Below are positions 49,024 to 61,099 of a stretch of DNA of 64,000 nt, piece after piece. The stretch lies in the NCBI RefSeq assembly GCF_949987515.2, contig NC_082694.2, forward strand, positions 61,440,080-61,504,079, given 5' to 3'. Position 1 is the stretch's first letter. The number at the start of each line of letters is the position of its first letter. The DNA is from Delphinus delphis (Eukaryota; Chordata; Mammalia; Artiodactyla; Delphinidae). The notes under the pieces were generated by a model, which saw nothing but the letters and a program-made list of their open reading frames with translations, had not been told where the DNA came from and ran no database searches. A program made the position numbers and the translations under genes.

Positions 49024-52000
49024 GTGGTTAGATTAATTTTGCTGTAACTCAAGTGCTTCTGAAAGGAAAAGACAACCTGCCAAAGATTCCATTCTGTTGG
49101 CTTCAGCAGGGATGAGTCAATTTCAGGCTATAAATTCTGAAACCCCGGAAAGCTTTTCTAAATATCTACATCCAGTCACAAGAAACATCGTGCAGCAATC
49201 TGCTAAGACTCTATTATTGTAATACAATACAGTACCAACAAGACAAATTTTCTTGAGAGCACAGAGAAATCAGGATGGAGGAATGGGAACTAAGCATCCT
49301 AGATTTTCAACCTGAAGCAGCAGAGTATGACTATCTAGATGTTGTGGTAAAGGAAAAAAAATTCATGACCTTCGTTCTGGTCATGGGCTGTATATCTGAT
49401 GTATCTTTCTGATACAATAGGGTTAGGCATCCCTCCTTTTTTCTTGTTTCCTTTCCTGGAATTACAGTGTTTGTAGCTGTTAAAATATGACACAGTATGA
49501 GTGAGAAATTGTCTTCTAAGGTCAATGTCTTACAAGACAGAAATAAAACTGAGGCTCAAACAAAGGGAACTTAACTCAGTAGACCATTTTTTATTTTAAG
49601 AGACATAGAAAGAAATGGTGTAATCATAAAGTTAGGAACAGAATCTAAACCTCTTCCACAAATATAATGCTCTCTGTGTGTATATACAAGTTAGTGTGAA
49701 ATAAAGAAAAATGCAATAAAAATATGGAGACGCTGCATAAAGAGGAGTGACAGGGAAGAGAGACAAAGACAGACTTTACCTTAAGGGAAGTGGGGTAGCA
49801 ATAGCTGGGGAAAGACAGGTACAAATACTGGTGTGGGAGCCAGCCAGCAGCCATGCACAGGCTGATGGGAGTTCATGGTGGTGAGCATGCAGGGGTACGA
49901 GGATGCCACACCCAGCACGCTCCCCACAACGTACCCAGAAAGGCAGGCGGACAGGCAGAGATATCCACATTCTATGAGAAAGCAGTTTAACACAGTAAGT
50001 CCTTATCTTATGGATTCAGCCTTTGGCCACACAGTCTCTGCTCCTGCTATATAAGGGGCTATCTATTTACAGATATTAAAAAAAAAACAACAACAACTAA
50101 CTAGCAATATTCAACTAGCCATTAACCAACAGGCAATCTATTTTGTTGGATTACCACTCAGTTTTCACAATTCAACCAGTTCTGAGCATCCTGGTTTAAA
50201 TTATTAGTCTAAGAAAAAATTATTACTATTATTTCATTTTGCCTTTCCTATTTTTTTTAAAAAGAAAATGGAAAAAAAAGAAAAAGTAACCGTAATTCTT
50301 TTATGACTTCCTTTGGACTTTATCCCCTTCATGATGAAAACCATATATCTCTCCCATTATCTTCTGAGTTCTGGGATTTTCTAAAATTTCCCTTCTCATT
50401 TCTTTCTCAGGAGTCTCCTGTCACCAGCAGATTGGGGTGTTTTTTTTTTCCCCTCTCTAAAGGGCTTGGGAAAAGTCAAAAAATTCAAATTTAAGTAGAA
50501 GCTACTTTTGAGATCATCAAATCCCTCCTCCCCTCCTTCTCTCTCAGGTAAGAAAACAGACCCAGATGTTGTGAGGCTTGTCCAGATTCATGCAGAAGTG
50601 GACCTGGATCCTAGAACTCAGTATCCAGGCACAGGTTTTTTCTGCATAGCACCAGGTGGCGTGTGAAGGAGTATTCTTTAGCTGCTGAACGGTCTACTCA
50701 CATGTACACATTTGCCCACACACTACACTGTAAAAGCAAGTGTATGACATGGAATGTTAGGTCCCCTGAGTGGTGGGGCCGGAGAGGGGCTTTGGGGAGT
50801 GAGCTCAGGACCACAGCAGTGCGGTGCTAGCTGGTGATTTGTGCTCACAAAGCCTGGCTCTGCCACTCAGCGGGCAGGACCCTTCCTGAAACGGGAGAGC
50901 CATACAACCTGCCTCCTGTGGGTGGGGCAGCGCTGGGATTCAAGTTCAGCTACATTTTCACTGGAACTGTACTCAGAATCTAACGTGCTCAAGACATTCT
51001 ATTAAACGTTTTAGAGAAAACCAAAGTCACATAACAGTCAATATTTTAGCCTACAGATAATCTAAAATTTTTAATTATTTTGGACTAAGAAGAAAAAGTT
51101 AAAAATGCTTCCAAATCTTGATTTCAAAATAAAAGAGGATTTTCAGTATAGTCTCAGAAAGCAAGAGATATAAATGTTCTGGAAGAGAATCAGACCCTTT
51201 AGTCAGAGAGAGGCTGCAGACAGGAGAGAGCTTGGGAACCTGGCTTGATACACTGCACACAACCCAGGAGAAACCCTATTTTAAGTTTTTCAACGTTATA
51301 AACACTGACTTAATTTATTTCCACCTCAAAATAACTGGATTGGACTTTTCTAAATAACTATTAAGGAATGGATATTTAGAGACAGAAATTGAAAACAGAA
51401 TGTTTCAGAACAAAAAGTTGGGGACAAATCTCATTAAAATAAATTTAGAATGGGTGACTGTCAATAACATATTATATTCATTCATCTTCTTAATAAAAAC
51501 ATAAGAACAATTACATAACAAAGCAAAAGGCATAAGGATATTGAAACACTCATTTGACTTACGGTAAAAGGGAATAGAGTAAAGGTATTACTTTCTAGAT
51601 TTTTAACTAGTTGACTTCTCCCCTGTGAACCTGTATCTAAAAAGCCTGGTGAAAAATTACAGAGGCAAAGAGAAAACTCTGTAAAATGCAGCACATACAT
51701 CGGGGATAGCAAAGGGTGAGGAGTGCAGAGAAAAAACAAAACAAAACATGATCTGGGAGCTTTCTTCTTAATAAACAGTCTAAGCTGGCCGACACAGGAG
51801 GACATGGGATGCACAGAGGTACAGCGCAGGCTGGATCTACCCTCCAACCACACCTGGTGGGTATATTTCTCTCAGACAACTATCCATTCCAGAATCAACC
51901 ATTACCAAGGGAATTACTATGTACATCTTTGAAAGTTTGGTTTTTTTTCTGTTTGTTTTAAAAATTGACCTGGTTTTATCAGGCAGTCTTATGGCGTCCA

Positions 52001-52370
52001 AAAATGGCATTCCCTGTTGTGTGATGAGAGAAAACCAAGATTAACTAGATAGTCACAACATTCCATAAGGAGAGGAGTTAAAAATAATGACTGGCTAAAT
52101 GATGCTTAAAGTTGAGGTGGTGCTCAGAGGCTCCTAAATCATTTATCTACTCCCAGGTGAACTGCTGACTGGCAAGTGAAGGGAGAAGCAGAAACAGAGC
52201 AGCTGAGAGAAAGGAGGGCCCTGAGTCCCAGGGCCAGAAGGACATTTAGTCTTTGGAAAGAAGGTCGCAGAGCTGCAACACTCCACCAACGTTCGACCAT
52301 TAGAAAATGAAACCTAAGGAGGCCCCTATTTTGATGACATGTATGTTATGGTGGATTAAAAATGGTCACA

Positions 52371-52575
52371 GGGCTTCCCTGGTGGCGCAGTGGTTGAGAG
52401 TCCACCTGCCGATGCAGGGGACACGGGTTCGTGCCCCGGTCCGGGAAGATCCCACATGCCACGGAGCGGCTGGGCCCGTGAGCCATGGCCGCTGAGCCTG
52501 CGCGTCTGGAGCCTGTGCTCGGCAACGGGAGAGGCCACAACAGTGAGAGGCCTGTGTACCGCAAAAAAAAAAAAA
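52371..52575 (+). mobile_element. CHR-2-type SINE
   Basis: A full-length plus-orientation CHR-2 with an intact B-box-like GGTTCGTGCCCC and a short poly-A tail. The likely target duplication is short, GTCACA at 52365-52370 and 52576-52581. Confidence 0.93.
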
Positions 52576-53119
52576 GTCACAAATTCTTCGCAGCTTCTCC
52601 CATCAAGAGGTGGAATCCACTGCCCCACACTTTGAACCAAGGCTCTCCCTGTGAACTGCTTACACTATCAGAATGCAGTGGAGGTCATGCTGTGTGACTT
52701 CCAAGTTCTTGGTCTCTTTTAAGGCTTTGCTGCTTCCTCCCTTGCTTCTGCCATCACACAGAGGAGCCAGGATGAAGGACCACACAGGGGGTGACAGGCG
52801 TTTCCAGCCAGATATGTGAGAATGATGCCACCGTAGACCATCTATCCCCAGATGACCCACCAGCCTACAGAAGAACCTCCCAGTTAAAACACTGAGGCAT
52901 GAGAAATAATAAATCTTCATTGTTTTAAGCAACTACTTTTGGGGGTGTCTTGTTACACAGCAATGTGTAACTGAAACATGGGTATATTGTGTTAATATGT
53001 ACTATGCTGATATAAACAAACATGATGGTGAGATATAAATTCATATTCTTTAATATATTTCCTGAACTTAAAAACAACAACAGAACATTGTACAAAAAAA
53101 AAAACAAAAAAACTGCACT

Positions 53120-53350
53120 GGAGAGTATAGGGCTTTGAATCAAAGAACCTGGGCTGAAGACTTGGACCTGCTCTGTCCCTTGTACCAAAAAACATTTGTG
53201 ATCTTGCACAAGTCACTTATTCTCTCAACCTCTGTTTCCATATCCATAAGTTTCTCATGGAGTCAGAAAGATGACAAAATGAGGGCAGCAAAAGTAAAAA
53301 ATGCTTTGTAAACAGCAAGGTACAAGTTTAAGCTGTCACTGTTACTGCCA
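53120..53350 (+). mobile_element. MIR-like element
   Basis: GAATCAAAGAACCTGGGCTG, then TGATCTTGCACAAGTCACTT, then CTCAACCTCTGTTTCC and GCTTTGTAAACAGCAAGG follow the MIR sense strand. Confidence 0.78.
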
Positions 53351-55220
53351 CCTAGATGTTACTTAAAGACTTTCCTGTTTTTCCTTCCCTGCAAAGACAT
53401 CATTTGATTTGACATAACTTTCTCTTTGTGAGTTTCCTTTTCCAGGGAGGCACTGGCATGCACACATGCACACATGTACAAAGGGTCTTGCAAAGACCAT
53501 GAGGTGTCATGAGCCCCATGGACAGTCCCATTTTTCCTTTTTGTCATCATGCAGGGTTCAGGCCCAGTTTAAGGCCCAGAGCCACTAAGTCTCATTCCTT
53601 TTCACTATCTCCTGAAAGGTATGATGAGCTGCCATACACCTCACAACATATTCTAGCACCAACAGAAGAGAAGAGGATGAAAAGAATTAGCAGAGTGCTT
53701 GGACACCTAAACCAAGTTGAGGGAAGGAAGACTTTAAAATGATAATTCTATCACAAAGAATTATATCTAAACAGGATGAAGTTTAGGAGAAAAGACAGCA
53801 AAAGAGGGGACAATGAAGGATGGGCCATTAAGAAAACACAGAGACTCAGCAAGGGGAGAAGGACTAACGTATCCTTAGAAAGGGCAGAGGTGGGTGGGAG
53901 AACCAGTACTTGTCGGGCATGGAAGTGGAAAGAGATATCCATGCACCATAAGGACATCTGGAGGGGAGTATCTATCACTTGGAAGAGCTCAGCTCATGTT
54001 CCATGAACGAATGAATAACTGAATGAATAAATGAACTGAGAACAGGCAACTCAAAAGAAAATTCACCAAGTGAGCAAGTACTTACACCCAAACAGGGCAG
54101 TCAGGGGCCTTAATGGGTGACACAGTCTCACTGGGAATGGCAATTCCATTTGGATGGTAATGAAGGAGGGAGGGATTTATTCTTTAAGATGAGGGCAGAA
54201 TGTCCACAAATTCCTTTTTTAGTCTATGCAAATATAATAAGTCCTACAAAAAAGGGGCTGTGACTTCCACCTAAGGTAAACCTCTAATGCTAAAGTTTCC
54301 AATATTTTACCTTACTCTGTCCTGACTATAAAGGGCTTTTCCCCCTGAATTCGCCACACAATCAGTTTTGATCTCAAATGGCTCTAATTTCTTAACAGTG
54401 CTCTTTATAAATACGCTGGTAAAGGTCAAGTCATCATAACAGGGCTTTGCATATTCTAAAATGCTCTTCTTTATACCTAATCATGGTCTCAAAGAGAAAA
54501 CCTTTGACGTGGATCACACACAACGATAAAGTTGGGTAGTTTTCTTCTCTTAAAATACTACCAGTATTACAACATATGAGGCTCTCTTCTTTTCATTTCC
54601 ACTTTCACGTGATTGTTTGGGTTTTTATTCTCTTATCAAAGTATGACCTGTCTGTCATCCTCCTTAATAAGTGGGAACCCATTTAATATGCTCAACTAGG
54701 TTAAGTCACAGTCTGAGTGTATTCTGCATTACTGATTCATTCATAATTAATGCATACACAGAGGAAAAGAAAGAAGACACAATTCCTGACCTGTAGAAAT
54801 GTCCTTTAGCTGGTGAGACAAGACTTTACCCATGTTAACAGTTACATAACAATGCAAGGAAGTATATGATTAATTGGCAACATGGACAGGATATGTTGGG
54901 AGTACCTAGGGAGTGAGACGGGTGTTGGCTGAAGAACAAAGACCTTGTGGATAAAGTAGAATTTAACTGGGAGTCCTGCAGGATGAACAATACTATTAGA
55001 AACGGTAGAATGGAGAGAAGACATCTCATGCTTTGAGAGGTGAGCCCAGTGCTTGGAGTGGAGGATTTCTGCAATACTGAGGACTGGCCATAAAGAAGGG
55101 GGTTGGGGGGAAACTGCAAGGGTTTTATAGTGAGACAAGGAGTGGTATTACCACCTAATGGCAGGAAGATAATTTTTCTCTTCCTCAACATATAAGTCAT
55201 CATGGCCAATAGTGGGCCTG

Positions 55221-55253
55221 TTCATTCATTCATTCATTCATTCACTCATTCAT
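55221..55253. repeat. TTCA tetranucleotide repeat at an L2-like 3' end
   Basis: Eight tetranucleotide units, TTCA with one CTCA-type interruption, followed by ATAAATGTCGGTTACC and CAAGTCCTGTTCTATGTACC. This is the arrangement of an antisense L2 3' end. Confidence 0.8.
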
Positions 55254-57725
55254 AAATGTCGGTTACCATTTTATATCAAGTCCTGTTCTATGTACCAGAG
55301 GCTATAAAATACTCCCTTCCCTGAGAAGCACAGAGAGTAGGAGAGACTGACCAAAAAAACCCAATGATTTCCATGTATTATGAAAAGGGCTATGATAAAG
55401 AGATAAAGAGATACAGGGGAAAAAAAAAAAGAGATACATGGGAATTAGATTACAAGGGAGCAGAGGAGAGACACCTAAGTCATCTTTAGGGGCTGAAGAC
55501 TGAAAAACACTTCAAAGAGAAGGAAATGTAGTCCTGAAAGAGGAGAAGTTTGTAGAAGGGGAAGGCAATCAGGGAAGAGCCCACTGCCAATGCAAAGGCC
55601 CAGAGCTCGAGACAGCTTGGGGGATGGAGGTGATCCAGTTCAGGTGGGAACACAGGATGCATGTGGAGAAGGGGCAGCAGGGGAGGAAGGGTCACTGACT
55701 ATTTAAAATACAGGAAACCAAAGAGCTGTGAGAACTTATCTCCCCCTGCAAATAATTTACCCTGGGATTTTTGGATGGCTTCCTTCTCCATGCTTCCAAT
55801 TTCTTCATTAGAGCCCTTTAACTGAATATCCTTTGGTTCTGAATGCCAAAGTCAAAATTAGGTCAATACGTAATAATCACCCTAAGGTTTATGTTTACCA
55901 GACTCACGGAAGCTTGGGGATAAAAACGGAAGGCTTCTACTTGAACCTCCTTTCCAAGGTAACATTTCTTCTAAGCATTCCTGGAAGGTGGCCATCCAGA
56001 CGGAAAGAAATCTCTCCGGCCCCAGGGAGCTCAGTTTATCTCAGGAAGCAGCCCAGTGCATGACTGTACATCATTAGTTGTAAGAAATTTTTTTCCCTTA
56101 AATTGAAATTAAGTATGTCTTCCTGTTGCTTCTATCCATTTCGACCCCTTAGAGTGAAAAAAATAGCCTGCTGTGCCTCCTACATACAAATGGTGCTACG
56201 TTACATTTATAACGGTGAATTGAGAAATGTCCCTTTTGCTCTCTAAAGGTCTTGTTAATTGACAACTGGCTTAGTTTTGATTAATTAGATGGTCTTAATA
56301 TCATGTGCCACCTTCCTTTTCATGAAGACCTTGAAGGGACATCTGTCACTGTTAGTAATACTCCATTTTCCTCCTTTACTGATTAGCAATACCTTATGTT
56401 TGCACAATACTTCAACCCTTTCCAAACATCTTCACATAAATTATCACAACGTAGTGTCGTAAGAAAGTGCTACGCCACTGTATGTTACCTTCACAAAAAT
56501 TTCTGCACCTGTTTTATGATGCACTATAAAGGATAGGGCAAGTCCTGTAAAATATGTCTGAGAGAATCCTACAGTTTCTGACACAACAATAGCTAGTAAA
56601 TGTCAAATAATTAACATGTTTTAAGAGAAGGAAGAAGAAAAAAGTAGTTATCAGAACAAACTCTGGATGTCTACTTCAATCATGGACAAATGACTGATAC
56701 TTTCCTTAACTACAGACCATACACATTCCTACCTTAGCAAACTATTTGTTTAATCACAATTACTCATGCAACAAACACAGATGCTAAGTGCCTGGCACAG
56801 GGACTGAGGGAGAGAGAGCATAGATATGGGGTTAAGGAAGGTACCATGTTAACTCTGGATATTAAATGTAAAGCAAAAGTTCAAAGAAATGAGATGGCTT
56901 AGTCAAAATCATGACTTAGTGACCTGGGAAATATGGAGGGGAGGACCTGGTAGGGAAGAGGGGAGGGCATTCAACAGGGGAAATAGAACGTAAACCCCAT
57001 GATTCCAAGCACGGTCTTTCCCAAAGCAAAGCACAAAGTACCAGCTCTATGGTGGTGCTATGAAGACGGTCAAGGATGGGGGGCCTGGGGACCCTTGCGT
57101 TCTGGAGTAAGTCTGGCCCTGCAGGGTTAAGGGGATGTCCGGCTACTAAGACTAAACTGACAGCAGCTTTTTCCCCATCAAGCCAAAGAGAGATGTGCTT
57201 GTTCCTCCAGAAAGCATTATAGGAATTTAAACTCCTTGTTGCCTCAGCAAGTTATAGGTCTGGGTAGAGGTGTGATTGCAAACGTCAAGGATCCCTGGGG
57301 AGCAATTCTATGACGCATGCAGTGTTTCACCCCGTTGGAAACAATGGTTAAACACCTGTAAGATTCACTGCACAGGATAAAATGACATGCCCACTATGGA
57401 TCGATACCTTGCTGCCTCCCCGGCTCCAGACTGAGGGACACACGTGCCTGTTTAGTTTGCAGCCTGCAAAAGTGCACAGGCACCCCAACCTGAGGAAGCT
57501 CTAAGGATTAGGGACTTAACCTGAGGACAGTTGACTTTGGCCCCAGGAACGATACATGGAACTACCAAGTCATAGTAACCGTTCAGTGATTTCTCCATAG
57601 AAACAGGAGGATATTAGGGTTCTCTGACCCTTGGAGAAAACAAACGGCATGCCTGAAACCGTGCCTTTCGTGATGCTAACACACAGGACAGAGGAGAAAG
57701 CGTAAAAAACGAATGACGGACCGAC

Positions 57726-57846
57726 CTTGTTGGCAGGGTGCAGCAACCGTCCGCTGTGAGTCTGACTTGAGTTTCATAGCTGTCCAGGGGGCACACGGCC
57801 TGCTGAACGGAGGGACACTCCACAGTGCTGCAGTCCACGCTGAAAA
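57726..57846 (-). CDS. CRIM1: CRIM1 coding exon (inferred exon 4): first half of module B
   Basis: This 121-bp exon starts after a pyrimidine-rich CCTCCCAG acceptor (AG at 57847-57848) and ends in AAG before the donor GTCGGT. It enters in phase 1 and leaves in phase 2. With one base from the previous exon it reads VFSVDCSTVECPSV through CCTLPTR, matching CRIM1 with a few substitutions from the human protein as I know it. It carries five cysteines, at module positions 6, 11, 19, 35 and 36. The donor has C at +3, where A or G is usual, so it looks weaker than the other donors here. Only 1,050 bp separate it from exon 3, but 24.5 kb separate it from the next exon. It cannot be skipped alone without a frameshift. 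Confidence 0.95.
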
Positions 57847-58896
57847 CTGGGAGGCAAACAGAGGCACCATTCACCGTTACGTTTCCTTGCATTTTGAGTC
57901 CCCAAACGAAACACTGGCTCTTCAAATTTTTGTAGTCTCCTTGCTTCCTGGAAACCCTGTCTTAGCACTGGCATTTTCATTTCCATCAACGTTAGAGAAC
58001 TGTAATATGACCCCAATCTTCTGTTCAAGAAAAGAAGGGAACAAGACACTGAAGAGTTAAGATGCAGACACAGAGAAAGACAGAGAGTTAAACCAGTGGT
58101 GGTTCTGGGGATGGTGACGACCAGCCCAAGGCATTTCTGATGAAACAGCTCAAGAGACGAACAAGGGCTTGCTTGGCTCGAGCATTTACCAAGCAGTTAA
58201 AAAAAATCTGACCCATGGTTAGAAACTTTGGAAGAGGAAACCTCTGCAGTCCAGACCTATTCACAGACCACATCAGAAACGCAGCCACAAGAACAGAGAT
58301 GTTAGAAATACCATAGATCCAGAAACAGCTGGGACATGACTACAAAACAAATGTGGCAAAGAAGTTGAGTAAACAGTCAAAGATGACTTAGCACATGCTA
58401 TAAAGCTAACAGACGGATGGTGGGGAGCTGGCAAGGAGGAAGACTGGGGCTGAGTATTTCATTATAAAATGTCTGGCATTTTGATGCATGTATTTATCTA
58501 AAAATAACTTTGTTTTATGTATGATGATTGTTTTTAAATGTAATACTTTAAAGTGACAGATATATCTGCAAATGAGGACGACGACCTCCTCTGGGGGAAT
58601 GAAGCAGGCAACCACAGTACCATAAGTTTTAACCCTACGGCCCCCATCAAGCATACTTTGAAGGAAGAAAAAAGAAGAGAAAAAGACAGGGTCCCTCTCT
58701 GAAGGCACTTCTGTACCAGTGGATTATCTGGTTCTCTGACTGGAGGGCAGAAGCCAGGCTGCTGTTAGCCCAGAGTAGCAAGTTTGCAGCGTCCCACTGT
58801 CAAGTGGCCAGGGTGGGGCGGGGGGCGGGGGAAGGCTGGCTGCTGCTGCCCTCTGATGCAAAGCAGCGAGGCTGCTGGGACCAAGCCCGTGCATAC
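57847..58896 (-). other. CRIM1 intron 3 (1.05 kb)
   Basis: This short intron lies between the exons of module A and the first half of module B. It starts GTATGC and ends CCTCCCAG. A G-run cluster on the plus strand (C-rich in the transcript) lies at 58811-58831, about 65 bp inside the donor. No repeat or RNA gene is recognised. Confidence 0.85.
58811..58831 (+). repeat. G-run cluster near the exon 3 donor (potential G-quadruplex)
   Basis: G runs separated by single T or C bases (GGGTGGGGCGGGGGGCGGGG) lie about 65-85 bp inside intron 3 from the exon 3 donor. The runs are on the template strand of CRIM1. This could affect polymerase progress or DNA structure, but the sequence alone does not show it. 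Confidence 0.55.
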
Positions 58897-59139
58897 CTGG
58901 TTTGCACTCATAGAGGTCACAGCACTCTCCCGGCTTCCCTGAGGCTTTGGACACAAGTATGTTCAGGTATCCTGGCTGGCAGACTTTCCGCAGGCAGCCC
59001 GCGGGGTCGCACACGCAGCGGCTGGGGAGGGGGCAGCACTCCCCGGGGGGCGCGTAACCCTCGATCAGAACGGAGTCTTCAGGACAACGCGGAGAGAACT
59101 GGACTTCACAGCGGGCCTTGGAGCAATCTGGCTTCTCTT
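58897..59139 (-). CDS. CRIM1: CRIM1 coding exon (inferred exon 3): cysteine-rich module A
   Basis: This internal exon of 243 bp is phase 1 at both ends. Its acceptor tract ends CCCATTTAG at 59140-59141 and its donor is GTATGC starting at 58896. It encodes 81 residues beginning EEKPDCSKARCEV and ending CCDLYECKP, close to the human CRIM1 segment after the IGFBP domain. Twelve cysteines are visible, at module positions 6, 11, 19, 35, 36, 42, 44, 49, 54, 73, 74 and 79. CRIM1 is a type I membrane protein whose ectodomain binds BMPs and modulates their processing and delivery; this part of the ectodomain is extracellular and probably disulphide-rich. The exon is much more GC-rich than the flanking introns. 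Its 81-residue length and cysteine spacing match exons 4+5 exactly, so it looks like one copy of an internal duplication. The exon number is inferred from protein order. Confidence 0.96.
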
Positions 59140-60519
59140 CTAAATGGGAGAGAAAGAGTTTAGCACAGGCCCAGGGGCAGCATGGGGCACTTTCCCCATA
59201 AGTGCAGGCAGCCCTGATGATAGACTAACTAACAAAGAGTACAGGAGGGACAGAAATCTGGTGAGAACCCTCAAACACAGCTAAGCCGCCCATGGAAATC
59301 TTTCCTGTGACCTGCTCATGACACCAGAGCAAGAGGTGGAAGCTGCCTTCTCCATCAGCCCGTCCCCTCCCTTGTGTTGAACAATCCATGTCCAGCACAT
59401 AGACCAGGTGAAGAAAGGCAGAGGGAAGATGCCTATGTGACGCAGAGACTCTGAAAACCGGGCTCAGTCACTGACCAATGGAAAGATCTTTAAGTTTAAG
59501 AGGAGTTTTAAGGGCCGTTCTTTGAAAACAGTGTACATTTAAACACCAAAACAGGCCCACAAATACCTAATGGCTGCTTTGGGGACTGAAGACAAGATGC
59601 ATGACAGTCACCACGGAGGAACTCGACCTCCAAGCTCTGAAATTTGAGGAGATGAACAGATTAAGATGATATGAAAGCTTTAGCAAGATGGATATTGAGG
59701 CCAAATTCCCATGTAATTTCCCGAAATGGCATCTGGTGTGTTTCTATCCCTAGCAGAAATCCATCAAATGTACCTCATTCTCCTTTCTACAGTATTATGT
59801 CACCAACCTATTGCTGCACTTCCATTTTACAGATAAGAAAAATAAATCAAGCAAAGCCCTAGCTTCTGGAGCCCCAGTCCATAGCTCAGTTTCTTGGTTT
59901 AAGCTTTTAAGAAACTTATAGCCACATTAGGCCCTTGTCAATTGCATTATTATGAACTGTCACCAAACCTTTAACCGTGGTCATTTTTAAGTCTTTTGTC
60001 ATTTACAGACAGTTCTGGGTGTACTCTGATGCTTTTGCACAAATGTTCCTATAAAAGGGTTTCATCTTCAAGGAATTCATGGAAAAGACTCTGACAAGTA
60101 CAGGTTTCTGGTAACTGACTATAGTGCTGAACCGAATGAAGAAGCATTTTCAGAACTCTAATGGAAAACTGATGAATTCATAAAAGTGCTAACAAAAGAT
60201 CAAGATGAAAAAAAATTAATTACATGGGACTGAGTGAACTGATGAGGATGATTATAATTTTTGTGACTTTCTGTTTGAATAAAAAAAAAATCCCACAAGG
60301 ACTCAGAGGCAAAAAATATACAAATCAATTTTCACTGCAAAGTAAAGGAGCTGTTACAGTGGAGGATTCCTGGACTGAATGTCAATATTATGACATAGCA
60401 CGAGTGTGTTTCGTGTGTGGTAATTGCAATCATTGTTGCTTTTGCTGTGGTCATCCATTTACAATGCTTGGTGTCAGTCTATTTATCTCTTGTAAAAATA
60501 AAATATAGTGTGTGTGTGT

Positions 60520-60905
60520 GAAAAAAAAACGTTCTGGAGATGAATGGTGGTGATGGTTGCACAAACAATGTGAATGTCCTTAATGCCACTGAACTGTGGC
60601 ATTAATATGCCTTCACTTAAATATAGTGAAGATGGGGCTTCCCTGGTGGCGCAGTGGTTGAGAGTCCGCCTGCCGATGCAGGGGACAAGGGTTCGTGCCC
60701 CGGTCCGGGAAGATCCCACATGCCGCGGAGCGGCTTGGCCTGTGCGCCATGGCCGCTGAGCCTGCGCGTCCGGAGCCTGTGCTCCGCAATGGGAGAGGCC
60801 ACAACTGTGAGAGGCCCACGTATTGCAAAAAAAAAAAAAAAAAAAAAAAATATAGTGAAGATGGCAAGTTTTACATTATGCATATTTTATCACTATTTTT
60901 AAAAT
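60520..60905 (+). mobile_element. Old LINE-1 3'-UTR fragment hosting a CHR-2 SINE
   Basis: The flanks of the SINE (GTTCTGGAGATGAATGGTGG, then ACTTAAATATAGTG, then GGCAAGTTTTACATTATGCA) match the characteristic 3' end of older mammalian L1 families. The element is a short remnant without coding capacity. Confidence 0.72.
60635..60847 (+). mobile_element. CHR-2-type SINE inserted in an old L1 3' end
   Basis: A full-length plus-orientation CHR-2 with a roughly 20-base or longer poly-A tail. It is flanked by a perfect 16-bp repeat AAATATAGTGAAGATG at 60619-60634 and 60848-60863. The L1 3'-UTR sequence continues on both sides. Confidence 0.95.
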
Positions 60906-61099
60906 AAAGATACCTTTATTTTATAATAATGCCTTTTTAAACGCAAAAAAAAAAAAAAAGAAAAGAGAAGTCTGAAATAAACCAAAAGCACATCATCATG
61001 GCCTCATGACCTTGAGTGGAAAGAGTTCGGAAAATGTTGGGTGAAAATGATGCCATGTCGTATTGGGGTACGTTCATAAGCTCTGTCTTTCCTAAAGTA

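Larger units (their letters stand above)
33180..57725 (-). other. CRIM1 intron 4 (24.5 kb)
   Basis: This is the largest intron in the window; it splits the second 81-residue cysteine module. From low to high coordinate it holds unique sequence (33.2-36.6 kb), an old L1 3'-UTR-like fragment (36.64-36.9 kb), the minisatellite (37.4-38.8 kb), and a relatively GC-rich stretch of overlapping chance frames (about 41.1-43.1 kb) with a MIR at 42.5 kb. It then holds an ancient repeat-like stretch (about 43.64-44.0 kb), two truncated L1s (44.1-46.1 kb) beside an L2 piece, a CHR-1 SINE (48.7 kb), a CHR-2 SINE (52.4 kb), a MIR (53.1 kb) and L2-like debris (55.2-55.7 kb). Between these, nothing is recognisable. 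Confidence 0.85.
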
